Assembly: GCA_951799425.1 (NCBI GenBank) | Contig: OX637393.1 | Span: 3,168,501 to 3,232,500, forward strand | Reading direction: 5' to 3' | Source of the DNA: Ilex aquifolium | Taxonomy: Eukaryota > Streptophyta > Magnoliopsida > Aquifoliales > Aquifoliaceae | DNA length: 64,000 bases | Shown here: positions 10,426 to 22,158 of the stretch, piece by piece | How the letters are laid out: every line of letters starts with the position of its first letter | How positions within the stretch are numbered: position 1 is the first letter of the stretch | The notes under the pieces: generated by a model | The model's database searches: none | What the model was told of the DNA's origin: nothing | Seen by the model: the letters and a program-made list of their open reading frames with translations, nothing else | Translations under genes and position numbers: made by a program

Positions 10426-12720
10426 CTAATGACACTCACTGCCTCCACTCCCATCATCGCTCGTGTCCTCTTCCTCAGTCTCTGGAGCCTCATAAGGTAA
10501 AATTTTGGAAAAGTCATAAGCAAGGAATGCTACTGAGATCTTCCTCTTGAGCTCGTCATAGCCGTCAATGAAAGTACCTGCCTTGGCCCTTTCAGCAGCA
10601 TCTTTCATCCTCTCTATCTCTATGGAGTGAGCCTCTGCCCTGGTAGCTCTCTCAAGTGCTACTCGAAGGTCAGCTTCAAATTGGGCAGCCCTCTCATGTA
10701 CTAGCCTCACCTGCTCAGCGGCATCCTCTCGTGCCTGCCGCTCGAGCCCTAACAGCTTCACGACATCCTCTCGTGCCTGCCGTGCAAGCTCCGCGGCATC
10801 CTCTCGTGCCTGCTGCTCAAGCCTTAACTACTCTCCAGCAGCCTCATTTGCCCGCCTCTCCGCTGCCTGGCCGTCGATTGCCTCCCTGATCTTCAGAGTG
10901 TTGATAAACAAGCAGGGCAAAACAGCAGCCACCTATAGGCATTCGAAGGCGAAAATACAAAGAAAGTCAGGAACGAAGCCAAAATATAACAGAAGATAGC
11001 CAGGTGCACAGCTAGGAGTGTGGGACATACCAAAGCAAAGCCTTCCACAGTAGCGTCAACTATGCCCTCTGGACCTCGAGAGACAACCTCTTGAACTTTT
11101 GTGCGGGTCACGAAACCCCAAAGTCTCTCCCTGGCCAGCCTCACGTCCCGCAAACATAGATACTGGGGCACCACCCAAAGAAGGACAACTAGGCGGACCC
11201 TCCGTCTTGGTAGGAGACCGCGCCGGAGCCTCGACCTCCACAGTAGCACTGGGACCATCCCTGGGGGGTGAGGGACCTCAATCAGAGAAGGACGAGGTGC
11301 ATCTCCAAGCTCTACGTCCTAGGGACTAGCCTGACCAGTGGGCCTCGGCTGAGAAGAACTGGGGGCACTGGACTTCGCCCTCTTAGAAGGAGGAGAAGAT
11401 ACCGCCCTGGAGGCAAAAACTGCCTCCATCACCGATCTATCAATGGAGGTACCTGCAGAACCAGTGTAAGTTAAAAAGCCTACAACGTTGTGACTACAAA
11501 GGAGTTTACTGAAAAAGTCAAGTACCTTTCCTCCTCGGCTTCAAAGAGGCCTTGGGATGATCGGACGCCTGCATGATCCTGGCGAACTCCTTGAACGGGT
11601 GCTCACGAGCCATCTGCAGCCTACCCTCCTGCTCCATGGATAAAGTCGGTGAATCTGCAAGGAAGCTAATTACACTGTAAGGACAAATACGTGACGACTA
11701 GAATGAAGTTAAAGGAAGAGTCCTTACCCTGCTTAACCTTGGGAACAATATCATATCTCGAAGGCACCAAGTCACGATAAGACTCAATGGCCCACTCGCC
11801 TTCGACAAAGAAGAACTTGGTCTTCCAACTATGAAGGTTCGAAGTAAGCCCGGTGATGAATTTGCCCGACCTCGGGGAGAAACGGTACCACCCCTGGTGA
11901 GGAGTGGGATTCTCCAAGAGTACATAGGTGGCCAAGAATTCCTCGAACAGGGGAGGAACATCAGCGTCGTGTATCAACTGCCACAATGCAAAGAATCCTA
12001 GTATCACCCTCCACCCGTTCGGGGCCAATCTCCCGGGGAACCAATGACAAGTGCCCTAGCACCCGACATATAGGCCCAGGTATCGAAAACCTGAGGCCTG
12101 CCTCCAAAATGCCCTTATAAAAAATGATCTCGCACAAAGAGTCACAACATGCTGGCTCGTCGATCTCGGCATGATGGCACGTCATAGAAGGAGGGATGCG
12201 ATACGAGTAAACTATAGCTGAAATATCCTCGTCGCAGTGAAGGGAGCTAAGTATAGAGGCTACCTTAGAACCATCGTCTCCACTATTCCTCGGGCCTCGG
12301 TCGGCGTCTTGAACATCTGTCTCACCTGAATGAACACCCGAAAAAATGAAGTCAAGATAGAGCTAGAAAGTATCCATAACTACAGAAGGGTAAAAATGAA
12401 TACCGGGAAACGTACCTCGAGAGCTCGTTTTGTCCAAGTCACTGATCGACCGCTTCCTGGCACTACCCGTGGTGCCACCAGACTTGCCTGCACATTTCCC
12501 GGAGCTGCCCATGGCATCCAAGTCACCATCGCCACTTGGAGAAAGAAACTCAGCAACTTGGGTAGCATTTCCATCACTGACCTCGTGAAAAAGGAGGCTT
12601 GAATCACACCTTGGATGCCTGGGGCGCCACCTGGGGTGCCTGGAGTGTCGCCCAGTTAGCCCACTGGCCACTGGCGTCACCCAGCGCCTAGGTCCTCGCA
12701 TGATCTCGTCTATGCACATG
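10426..12720 (-). pseudogene. Multi-exon gag-like/plant mobile-domain protein of the Gypsy-type element
   Basis: Five exon-like blocks with plausible GT..AG borders are visible on minus: 12720-12416, 12325-11728, 11654-11526, 11452-11031 and 10890-10426. Exon 2 carries the recognisable part: YKGILEAGLRFSIPGP, then LAPNGWRVILGFFALW, then SWKTKFFFVEGEW, as in plant retrotransposon-linked mobile-domain proteins. A one-base frameshift at about 12,030 separates the first motif from the second. Exon 5 is a coiled coil with three repeats of LxxQAREDAAE and ends YDELKRKI ... DFSKILPYE and an acidic tail. In-frame stops occur in exon 4 and early in exon 5. The product is probably structural, but the copy is dead. 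Confidence 0.72.
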
Positions 12721-12822
12721 GGGGCGTCGCTTGAGTAACCAGCTGCGTCGTCACATAGCCCAATCCAATCCACTCCACCAAGGGTGCCGCCTACTCCATG
12801 CCCAAGGGCGCCGCTCCCTCCA

Positions 12823-12840
12823 TTCCCACAGATGGCGCCA
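12823..12840 (-). promoter_or_regulatory. Gypsy primer-binding site
   Basis: The minus strand reads TGGCGCCATCTGTGGGAA a few bases inside the right LTR. It closely resembles the TGGCGCCGT...-type primer sites of plant Tat/Athila-like elements and fixes the element's direction. Confidence 0.8.
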
Positions 12841-12843
12841 AAT

Positions 12844-13407
12844 TGATGATGCACAAATTGGTATTGCGCAAGATCAACAGTCAATTTTATGTAGGGGTGC
12901 AATTAATGAGCAATAAATAGGCAATCAATGGCAAAACAATAAATGTAGAGTCAACACAAAGATATATAGTGGTTCGGTCTGAGTGACCTATTCTATTCTC
13001 GGGAAATGACAACGGTGGCCGAAGGTCTTTATTGATGAATAAAGTAACCGAGAGAATTACAGTAGAAAGGGGAGAAAAACTTGGTGTAGAGAGACAAAGC
13101 TCCAGGTGTAGTGTATGTAGAGGTCTCAAGGTGATGCCCCTCTATGCGGAGAGGGCTTACATTTTATAGGTATGGTGAGGCGGTGACGTGAGGGAGATGG
13201 CACTACTTCTTTGGTAAGTACAATTAAGGTAGGATTTGATCTCCATGAGTTCATATCCCGATATTCTCTTTCTCACGTGATTTTATCTTCCCGAGCTCCT
13301 TGGATCCTGTGCTGGGTCGGATTGATAAAGTAGACTTGGGCCGCCTATTAGCTGACTTGGGCTGAATTGATTTATTGGGCCTGGCCCAGTCGGTTTTGGG
13401 CTCATCA
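12844..13407 (-). repeat. 5' LTR of Gypsy-type element
   Basis: This 564-bp LTR is the partner of 9002-9567, with matching termini and the same internal signals. Confidence 0.9.
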
Positions 13408-13851
13408 CCTATTTCAAAAAAATTAGGGCCCTGAAGATCACCTTATTTTTGTCTCACCTGATATTTATATTATATATATTATCACTTTGTAGTCTTATTA
13501 TTAAAATCAATTGTCTATCGTATAATAGGTACAAATAATAATTTTACATTTATATAAGTTAAATTTGAGGTCATTTTTTAATAACTTTGTTTACAATGCA
13601 CAAGATTATTACAAAATAGAGTGAGTAGAAGTAGTGAACTGTTATCTCAAATTAATTAACCATAGTTGTCTTACTAAATTTTTTTATTTAAAAATAATTC
13701 TTTTTTTCTATGATATCTAACAATGTCTCATTTATTTTAGAACTACTCAACTTGTATAAATTCATTTGAAAAAAAAAATCATTTTACTAGTCAAACTAAT
13801 TTTCAATTATATTTCTCTTTTATCTTAATTTGACTTCGATTAATACAATTT

Positions 13852-15108
13852 TTATTTATAGTGCCTCATATAATATTTTCGCCTAAGACCCTGAATTAGG
13901 TTGAGCCACCCCTCAATCTAACGATTTAACAACATGCTACGATGGTTATTTATTCAACCGCTAATCCTTGGGGATAACATTCAAACATTTAATTCTCTTA
14001 TTACATAGAGAGATTATAATGATTGTACACTCCTTCCCACCAACTTGTTCTAAACTGATTATTCTAGCTGGACAGAATTAGATGCTATCATTTTGGTTAG
14101 AATAGTATTAGGGATGGACTGCACTACGGTATTGAATTTTACCTCTTGATACGATACTAAAAAAGAAAAAGACCCAAAAAAATGATAAATTTTAACCCCA
14201 AAATATAGTAACTTTCACCAAATATATAGTAAGTGAATCAATGGGCCTTTGGTCTAATGATACTCCTTGTCTTGTGAAGATTTTGTCTAGGTCAAGGGTT
14301 CAAGTCTACCTACAATGTGATATAAATATACTTAAAGGTGACAAGTGATATGATACCAATTTTTTTTTTTCCAGTACGGTAGACAAACTCTACTAGGGAT
14401 CTTAAACTTTAAATCCCAAATTACATCCCAAATGAGTGTGGACAATTGAATTAATGGATTTCATAACAAAAAGTTAATGAGACTCACTGATTCAAGGGTC
14501 CATATTCATTTGGGATGTAATTTGGAGCCGTTCAATTACTACCACATTAGTATTAAGAAATTAGTGAAGTGTTATTGTCTTTTATTAATCTTATAATTTA
14601 TCCGCATAAATAAACAGCTAATTGGACAATTTTACCCATATAAAAGTGAAGTTAAAAAAAAAAGGGCTAATGTCATTCTTGTTGTGCCTCATAAATTTCA
14701 TCGCATGCAACAAATTAGGGTTAGCTGGAGAAAATGCTTGGACTGTTCCATTTGTTATCATGTAGTGTGATACTGAGCCACACTACATGTTGCGTATAAT
14801 GGATTTAAGGATGATTTCTTAGACTACGAAGATATGGATGAGAGATTTTGGACCTGGTATATAGGGACCTTAATTAAGTTCAGTTTTTTTTAAGCTTTGA
14901 TTTGTTTAGACTGAGCTCAAGTTTGTATCAATGTTGAGCCTCGTGCTTGGTTCTTGAACTTGAGCTCAGTTTGAGCATTTAATGTTTTTAACAATATTGA
15001 GCCTCATGCTTGGATTTTTCTTAGGCTCGGCTACATTTGACGTGTTTTTATAGTATGAGCTCGACTTTAGTAGTATTTGATTGGCAGATGATGTGATGAC
15101 ATTAGGGA
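13852..15108. repeat. Segmental duplication block X, copy 1
   Basis: Homologous to 32,008-33,386 with only small changes. It begins near a CTCATATAATATTTT motif and ends at GATGACATTAGGGATA. It contains the SINE at 14,231-14,305. Copy 2 has an extra roughly 120 bp near 33,190-33,310 and an intact SINE tail. No gene is seen in it. Confidence 0.88.
14231..14305 (+). mobile_element. Truncated tRNA-derived SINE
   Basis: A-box-like TTGGTCTAATGATAC and B box GGTTCAAGTCT are present, but the A-tail and roughly 70 bp found in the copy at 32,378 are missing: the sequence jumps straight from the B box to CTACCTACAATG. Confidence 0.7.
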
Positions 15109-17629
15109 TAGTATTCTCAAAATCCTTTTTGCCCCTTCATTAAAAATAAAGTTGAAATTACCAAAAAAAATTCTAAATTTTTTGTATCAAATGATGTAGC
15201 ACCTTCATAATCACTGGATGCTTAGTTTGAATAAATGAGATCCACTAACCCAATAATCCCCGTTGATTTACTACAAAAAAATTGATTGAAGTTTTAGTGA
15301 TGGTAGCATTGTTGGGTAATAGTCTGCTAACCAGTAGCCTCAGCTTCAACACAAAAATGATGTTGCTTATTATTCACCACTCACCATTTTCTCTATTAGT
15401 TGTCAAAAAATGTTGTTGCCTATTCACACCCTCAAAACACACTCCTATTTGAGAATATACAGCTACAAGAATGAAACAGGCAATGCAATCCAATCATTGT
15501 ATACACCCCAAAAAAGGAAAATAAACAAAATAAGAAAATCCAAAGTCAAGTAACCGATATTTTTCTACGGGTTTAACACACCATTTGACAGCGTCAGGTG
15601 ATGTACATAACCAATCAGAAGTTGTACATTTTCAAGAAAAACTGTCGTTCATCACTTGGTTAGAACTTTTTTAAAAAAAAAATGAATTTGTGTATTTGAC
15701 ATGATAATTTTTTATTAGGTGTATAAACCACATAACATTGGCGCACTGCCACGTGATATGTTAAACCCACTTTTTCAACTTTTTTCAGTTTAGATACAAA
15801 AACTAGTGACAACCTACTTGTAGAGAAAATATTAGATGTAACGGTTACACCATATAAACAAGTTAGCCCTACAAACTTAAGTAACCACCCATGATATGGT
15901 GTTAACCCTCCACTAAGTGAACAAATAAGCTAGTTAGTCCTACAAAATTAAGTAACCACCCATCTATGTAACATGTAACCACCTCCATGTAGGACAATGG
16001 AGACCACTTTATCTCTTTTCTAGTTTTTTTATTTCACGGTTACACTACAATGCTCTAACGTGGATAACCGTTACACCCAATATTTATTCGTATTTGTAAC
16101 CAACCAAACACCAAGAATGGTGACCTCTCAACATACCCACAACTGGGTAACTTCTACCTTTCCACTCAGTTGCCCACACCCCTCATTCAGAAATGGATAA
16201 CATAACAAAAACAAAAACAAAACAAAATGAAATCATAATACATACAAATTTGAAACTTCAATCTGCACCCCCCATGAAATTAACAAAAAAAAATTCCGAT
16301 AAAATCAGATAATTGTTAACCATTTTGAACAAAGGTACAACAAAGATAAAAACATTTCAACAAAAAAAAAAACCAGACAATCGCATCGCAACACCCTTGG
16401 ACGGGACCAATGTTATTCTCCAATGGATGGACATATCATGTAAAGGTACTTTCACTATCATTTGAATTAAGTTTTACCTTTTATTACTATAAACAATATA
16501 AGAAGAAAGAACTTGATCGAGACCCCCACGGAAAAAATATGGGTATAATAGTAACACCACATCATTATTGTTATGTAGTGTTACAATCAAATAAACGCAT
16601 AATAAATAAGTAGGTCCCATACCTATAAGTGCATGACTGATGCTAAGTCAAACCACACATGAACACAACATACCACTTTTTTTTTTTTTTGGGGGGGGGG
16701 TTATAATCTTAAATGATGCACAAATCATTCTTGAAGAGTACCCATTTGTTTAAATGACAATACCATCCATATTATGTCTTAGAAGACAACCACATAAGTG
16801 TATCCCAAAAAAACACAGAAAAAAAGAAGACAGTTACAGAAGTGTGAGGTTGTTACAAAGTATTATACTCTTAAGTTCCCCTAGCCGATAACATTGTCGG
16901 TACATATCTACATCTCATAAACAAAAGTATTATACTCTTAAGTTCCTGCATTTGAGAAACAAAAGGTTATCAATCTTAGAACTCTGCAATAAACACAAAT
17001 GAATAGTATTAAAAAAGCAGAATAAGCAGGCGAAACAGGGACGTGCACAAAGTCTGTGTTACATTCAATGAAGTAATCAAACATTAACTTGTAGGCTAGA
17101 TCTTCCAGAAGGCAGAAGCACCAGACATTAACACTAGGCACCATTTTTACGCAATGTGGCCAGTTATGGAAACAATCATGGTTCATCATGTAATGGACTC
17201 TAGTCAAGTAATGAATTCTATTCATGAAAGTATGAATCGGGGGAACGGTACATAATTGATTTTATTCAAAGAAGTTTTACTTTTTGGTAGGTAAAAATTG
17301 CCAAAAAAAAAAAACTTAAGGAATAACTGAATCATATGATCATTTCTTGCATGGTTAGTCTTGTGGATAACACCCAACAGATGGTGTGCTTGATCCAAAT
17401 AGCATGAGAGCCATTTAGACGGGCTGACTATAAGGGACCACATGCTTGCCACCAGAGCAAAGCTTTTAGAAGACTATAAACTAAAACCATTGCAGACAAT
17501 TACCGTAGTACTTCCTAATGGAAGATCTATCACACAAGACAAGGTCCAAGGATTGTGAATAACTATGCGGCTAGATAGCTTTAAAGGCTCAGCAACTAGT
17601 TTTCATGCATCATAAATTGTATTATCCAC
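15109..17629. other. Non-coding, unit 1 only
   Basis: No gene is seen. At 16,677-16,700 there is a homopolymer junction, 14 T followed by 10 G. The rest is ordinary AT-rich sequence with no counterpart in unit 2. Confidence 0.4.
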
Positions 17630-19237
17630 AAGAATCAGTTTGAGAAGGAGTCCCTTTGGCACCTCTTTCAGCCAAATAGGTGCAAGGCTTGAAAAATCCT
17701 CCATAAATATCTCACCACTCATTCAATCTCGAATAATTGTAATTCAACCCAATAGAATCCACCTGGAACATAATCCCTCCCCTGTTTCAAAGAGTATCAA
17801 ATATATTCGAGATTGAATATTTTATGAGATTTGCAGGAAATGCCTCCAACTTGATGTAACGACAAACCTGTAAGGTGGGGAGTAGAAATGTCCACATCAG
17901 CTTCTTTGACTGCTATACCTTGAGCAAGTACTTGGCAGGCCTCATTTACCACATGGAAGAACACCATCTCGACGATGTCCTTCTCCGATAATTTTGTCAA
18001 CTGAGTCCAAGTTCAATCCCACAATTTAGAGAAAGGGGGAGGTAGAGTAAGTTGGACAATTATTTGTAACTATCACATAGAGGAGTTATATATAATATAT
18101 CATTGCATCCCTTGCCGACGTAACACAAGTGTAACACCAATCCAAACTCCCCCAGAAATTGTCCTTGCCTTGTTAATTTATTTTTACTCTCTAGATCTGG
18201 GCCAGCCTTGTGTTTATCATCATAGACATAAGACCCTTTGCAAGCAGTTTCACCTAAGCAAGCACATTGTTTGTTTAAGAAACTTTTTAAGATTTAAGCT
18301 GAAAGTTAGACAAATAAAGCAAGAGATTTATGTTTAACAGCTGCACTCTTGAGGTTTGAAACCCCCCAAAAAATATAGCTGCTCTCTTATCCTCTTGCAT
18401 AATTGGGATTGGCATCGATTTATAGGTTCTTTCACGGAAATTCATAACTGACTGTCCCCAAGTAACAATTGCAACACTGAAACCAACAAGGCCACACAAT
18501 CTGCATGTAAACAGGGAAAAGAAAAATATATGAAGCCAGTTCAGTAGCTACAATGGGATCAAATACATACAATAATGTTGCAACATATTGACTACCTGAA
18601 TGAGCCCATTGGCATTCCAAATTTGGTAACTGCCTTGTCAATCGTATTAGTACCTTGTTCTACAAGCAAAATAGCAGCTTGAAAGTAAGGGAAGAACATA
18701 CTGTTTACAGCAAACCCAGTGCAATTCCCAACCATGAATGGTGTTTTCTTTATTTTCTTCCCAACATCCAGCAAGTCAACAACTGCTTGGGAAGATGTCT
18801 TTTGCGTACGTACAATTTACAAAAGAGGCATGACATGAGCCAGACTGTAGCATACCCATAAATCAAATTTTGAACAGAGAAAAGAAACATAAGGAAAAAT
18901 AATGACTACTGTACAACAGATACCTGAAAATATGGGCTCTGATAATCCGGTCATGAGACTCGGTCCTCTCACCTATATAAGGTTTAGGTCGATAGTATGC
19001 AGTGTGGAGATCAATATTTTTCAAGATCAGATTTTATTTTTTTTTTGCTTTAACAAGACATTATGAATGACAGCTTGCTGGAAATATTAGGAAAAATAAG
19101 ACTTTAGAGGGGAAAAAAGGAGAAAACAAATCATTGCATGTTGAGATATATTAAGCTGTGTTCCTGTAATACCTCTATGACGATGTCCACATCTCTAAAG
19201 CTTTCATAGTCAAGAACACCGGCGAGCAGAGAAAATC
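17630..19237 (-). pseudogene. Peroxisomal multifunctional beta-oxidation protein gene remnant (MFP2/AIM1 family)
   Basis: Exons on minus match the 3-hydroxyacyl-CoA dehydrogenase half of plant MFPs, which act in peroxisomal fatty-acid beta-oxidation. In order: about 19,237-19,173 (LDYESFRDVDIVIE); about 19,039-18,924 (DLEKY ... IGERTESHDRIIRAH, with stops and a deletion); 18,798-18,596 (LDVGKKIKKT, VGNCTGFAVNSMFFPY, KFGMPMGSF); 18,500-18,379 (LCGLVGFSVAIV, ERTYKSMPIP, MQEDKRA); about 18,000-17,803 (LSEKDIVEMVFF, VNEACQVLAQGIAV); 17,781 to about 17,630 (GGIMFQVDSIG, LAERGAKG). Splice phase is correct between the third and fourth. The donor after MQEDKRA is CT instead of GT, and the next exon of the family is missing. 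The N-terminal hydratase half is absent, and the gene stops where the CTT array begins. Confidence 0.88.
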
Positions 19238-19678
19238 TTTTTTTTTTTCTTCTCCGTATTTTTCTTTATAATCTTATTTTTCTTCATAGTCTCCTACTTT
19301 TTCTTCTTCTCCTCCTCCTCCTTCTTCAACGTAGTATTCCTTTTCTTCGTGGTCTTTTGTAGACTTCTTCTTATTCGTCTTCATAGTCGTCTTCTTTCTT
19401 TCTAGTCTTTTTTCTTTTTCTTCGTTGTCTTTTTTATCATATTCTTCTTCTTTATTGTAATCTTCATAGCATTTGTAGTCTTTGTTTTCTTCATAATTTT
19501 CTTCTACTTCCTTGTATTCTTTTTTTCGTAGTCTACTTTTTCTTCGTAGTCTTCTTCTTCTTCATAGTCTGCTTCCTCTTCGTAGTCTTTTTCTTGGTCT
19601 TCTTCTTCTTCTTCCTTTGCGTAGTCTTCCTCTTCGTGATCTTCTTATTCCTCTTTCTCTTCTTCCTTCTTCATAGTA
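19237..19678. repeat. CTT-rich array, part 1
   Basis: Pyrimidine-rich on plus. It is built from degenerate CTTCTTCGTAGT/CTTCTTCATAGT units mixed with CTT runs, and equals 41,055-41,530 in copy 2. It starts inside a T-run joined to the MFP exon. Confidence 0.9.
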
Positions 19679-20400
19679 TCGGAAGCGAATCGAAAATTTG
19701 GAGTTGTATTAAAAAATTGATGAACAAAGGAACAAAAGTACTGAACATATACTCAACAAATTAAAGGCAGTAAGGAAGACAAATACTCAACAAATTAACA
19801 GAAAGAATTAAAAAAGACACACTCACATACAACACACTTTAAAGATCCACCATTGTTGAAGCTTCGATTGATGACCCACCAAAGAGAAACGGAGGAAAAG
19901 AAGATAACCAAGGCACATAAATTTCAGATCTGGTTCGAGATCCACGATGGTGGTTCACTAAGATCTGATCGTCAATTGAGAGAAAAATCTGGTTTGCTGA
20001 GCTCTGGTCTGCTCTTCGACTCATATCCGGTCTGCTCATCCGTGGTTGCTCGTCGAGTGAAAGATCTGGGGTCTGGTAATTGCACGTTGGCCGAGATCTA
20101 GAGTCGCTCGATTGAGATCTAGCGTAGCACTTCGACTGTGAGAGAGAGAGACGGAGGGACTAGAGAGAGAGGGACGAAGGGAAAATGTGGGTTAGGGATT
20201 TAGGGTAAAACTAGAGGAGTAATTTTATATTTATATGAATATATTAAATAATTTATATACAATTATTAATTAATAAAAGTAGGAGTCAGAGTCAGTTTTT
20301 TTGGAAAAGGATTTCAAACTCCAATTCAGTCAGAGTCGGAGTCGGACTAGAGTTAGAGACGAAGTCGGATTTTCAGATAGTTGCACACCCCTAATCATAA
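19679..20400. other. Unique-sequence island inside the array
   Basis: About 720 bp of ordinary sequence between two CTT blocks, also present at 41,531-42,260. It includes several AGATCTG/GATCTAG motifs (about 19,920-20,120) and GAGTCGGAGTCGG repeats, and ends TTGCACACCCCTAAT, a common plant transposon terminus. Open frames in it are short. It may be part of the element in which the array grew. Confidence 0.5.
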
Positions 20401-22158
20401 TCGTCTTCTTTTTCTTCACCATAGTCAGTCTTATAGTTGTATTCTTCATTTTCTTCTTAGTCACCATCTTCATCTTCTTCTTTTTCCCAATAGTCTTCCT
20501 TTTCTTCGTAGTCTTCTTTTTCATAATCTGCTTCCTCTTTGTAGTCTTTTTTATGGTCGTCTTCTTCTTATTTTTCTTCTCTTCGTGGTCTACTTATTCT
20601 TCTTGTTTGTATAATTCATAGTGTTCTCTTCTTCTTTATAGTCTTCTTATCTTTGTCCTTCATAGTCTTCTATTTCTTTTTCTTCGTATTCATCTTTTTC
20701 GTCTTCTTCTTCTTCTTGGTTTTTTTTTCTCATAGTCTTCTTCTTTTTCCCCGGAGTCTTTTTTTTCTTCATAGTCTTTTTCGTGGTCGTCGTCGTCTTC
20801 TTTTTATTCATGTTCTTCTTACTTTTCGTATTCATCTTCTTTTTTTTTTTGGTAGTCTTCATAGTTTCTTATTCATCTTCTTTTTCTTCTTCTTCTTCTT
20901 CTTTCTTCTTCATATTATTCTTCTTCTTTATAGTCTTCTTATCCTTGTTCATAGTCTTCTACTTTCTTTTCTTTGTATTCGTCTTTTTCTTCTTCATAGT
21001 CATCATCTTCATCTTCATCTTCCTAGTAGTCTTCCTTTTCTTTGTAGTCTTCGTCTCCGTAGTGTTCTTCTTCTCCTTTGTAGTTTTTTTTTATTCTTCG
21101 CCTTTGTAGTTTTCCTCTTCTACCTTCTCATGGTCTTCTTCATCGTAGTATTTCCAGTCTTCTTTTTCTTGTTCTTCATAATCTTCGTAATCATCCTCTT
21201 CGTAATAGTAGTTTTCTTTATAGTCTTCTTATCCACGTTCATAGTCTTCTACTTTTTTTTCTTCGTATTCGTATTCTTTTTCTTCTTCATAGTCATCTTC
21301 TTCATCTTCATCTTCTTCTTCTTAGTAGTCTTCCTTTTCTTCGTAGTCTTCGTCTCCGTAGTGTTCTCCTTCTCCTTCGTAGTCCTTTTTTTCTTCTTTG
21401 CCTTTGTAGTCTTCCTCTTCTACCTCCTCATGGTCTTCTTCTTCGTAGTATTTCTAGTCTTCCTTCTTTTTCTTGTTCTTCATAATCTTTGTAGTCATCC
21501 TCTTCGTAATAGTAGTTTTCTTCTTCTTTTGAGTCTACTTCTTTGTAGTGTTCTTCGTAGTCTTTATTTTCTTCTTCTTCATAGCTTTTTTCTTCATCGT
21601 CTTCTTCGTAGTCTCTCTTTTCATCGTGCCCTTCTTCTTCTTCCTCTTCTTTGTAGTACTGGTGGTGGTGGTGTTCTTCATCTTTTTCTTCTTCGTAATC
21701 TTCATTTTCGTAGTCTTCTTCTTCGTAGTTTTCTTCTTTTGCATTGGCGTGTTAATCTACTTCTTTGTAGTGTTCTTCGTAGTCTTTATTTTCTTCTTCT
21801 TCATAGCTTTTTTCTTCATCGTCTTCTTCGTAGTCTCTCTTTTCATCGTGCCCTTCTTCTTCTTCCTCTTCTTCGTAGTACTGGTGGTGGTGGTGTTCTT
21901 CATCTTTTTCTTCTTCGTAATCTTCATTTTCGTAGTCGTCTTCTTCTTCGTAGTTTTCTTCTTTTGCATTGGCGTGTTAATCTTCTTCATCGCTGTCGTC
22001 TTATTCTTGTTCTTCTTTGTATCTTTTTCGTAGTCTAATTCTTCGTAATTTTCTCTTTCTACTTCTTCTTCGCTTTTTCTTTCATCTTTTTCAACGTCGT
22101 CAAATTTTTTTTTTTTTTGGTAGTGTTCTTCTTAATTGGATTCTTATTCTTCTTTTTC
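20401..22158. repeat. CTT-rich array, part 2 (left arm)
   Basis: About 1.76 kb of near-pure pyrimidine sequence with the same 12-base unit. It includes two long internal copies around 21,535-21,745 and 21,755-21,990, each carrying GGTGGTGGTGGTGTTCTTC. Long open frames rich in Phe, Leu and Val here are artefacts. Confidence 0.92.

Larger units (their letters stand above)
9002..13407 (-). mobile_element. Gypsy-type LTR retrotransposon with intron-bearing ORF
   Basis: The paired LTRs are 9002-9567 and 12844-13407 with TGATGA...TCATCA termini. Flanks CATAT (8997-9001) and CCTAT (13408-13412) are a 4/5 target duplication. Orientation is minus: the primer site TGGCGCCATCTGTGGG lies next to the right LTR, a purine tract lies next to the left LTR, and the LTR TATA box and AATAAA signal read on the minus strand. 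The interior holds a multi-exon gag-like/mobile-domain ORF in sense and an antisense integrase tail. It lacks protease and reverse transcriptase, so it is non-autonomous. Confidence 0.9.

Noticed and set aside
10656..10889. Plus-strand frame of about 77 codons with repeated HPLVPA
   Set aside because: It is the complement of the QAREDAAE coiled-coil repeats of the minus-strand ORF.
9002..13407. Plus-strand orientation for the Gypsy-type element, suggested by the plus-strand integrase tail
   Set aside because: The primer site, purine tract, TATA box and polyadenylation signal all lie on the minus strand; no primer site follows 9,567 and no purine tract precedes 12,844 on plus.
14231..14305. 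Functional tRNA genes at the A/B-box sequences
   Set aside because: No cloverleaf can be drawn and the flanks show A-tails or target duplications, so they are SINEs.
20653..22038. 461-codon open frame and other long frames in CTT/GAA arrays (also 42,160-45,000)
   Set aside because: They arise because CTT/GAA sequence lacks stop codons in some frames. The products are runs of Phe, Leu, Val or Lys, Thr with no domain, and all frames on both strands are equally open.
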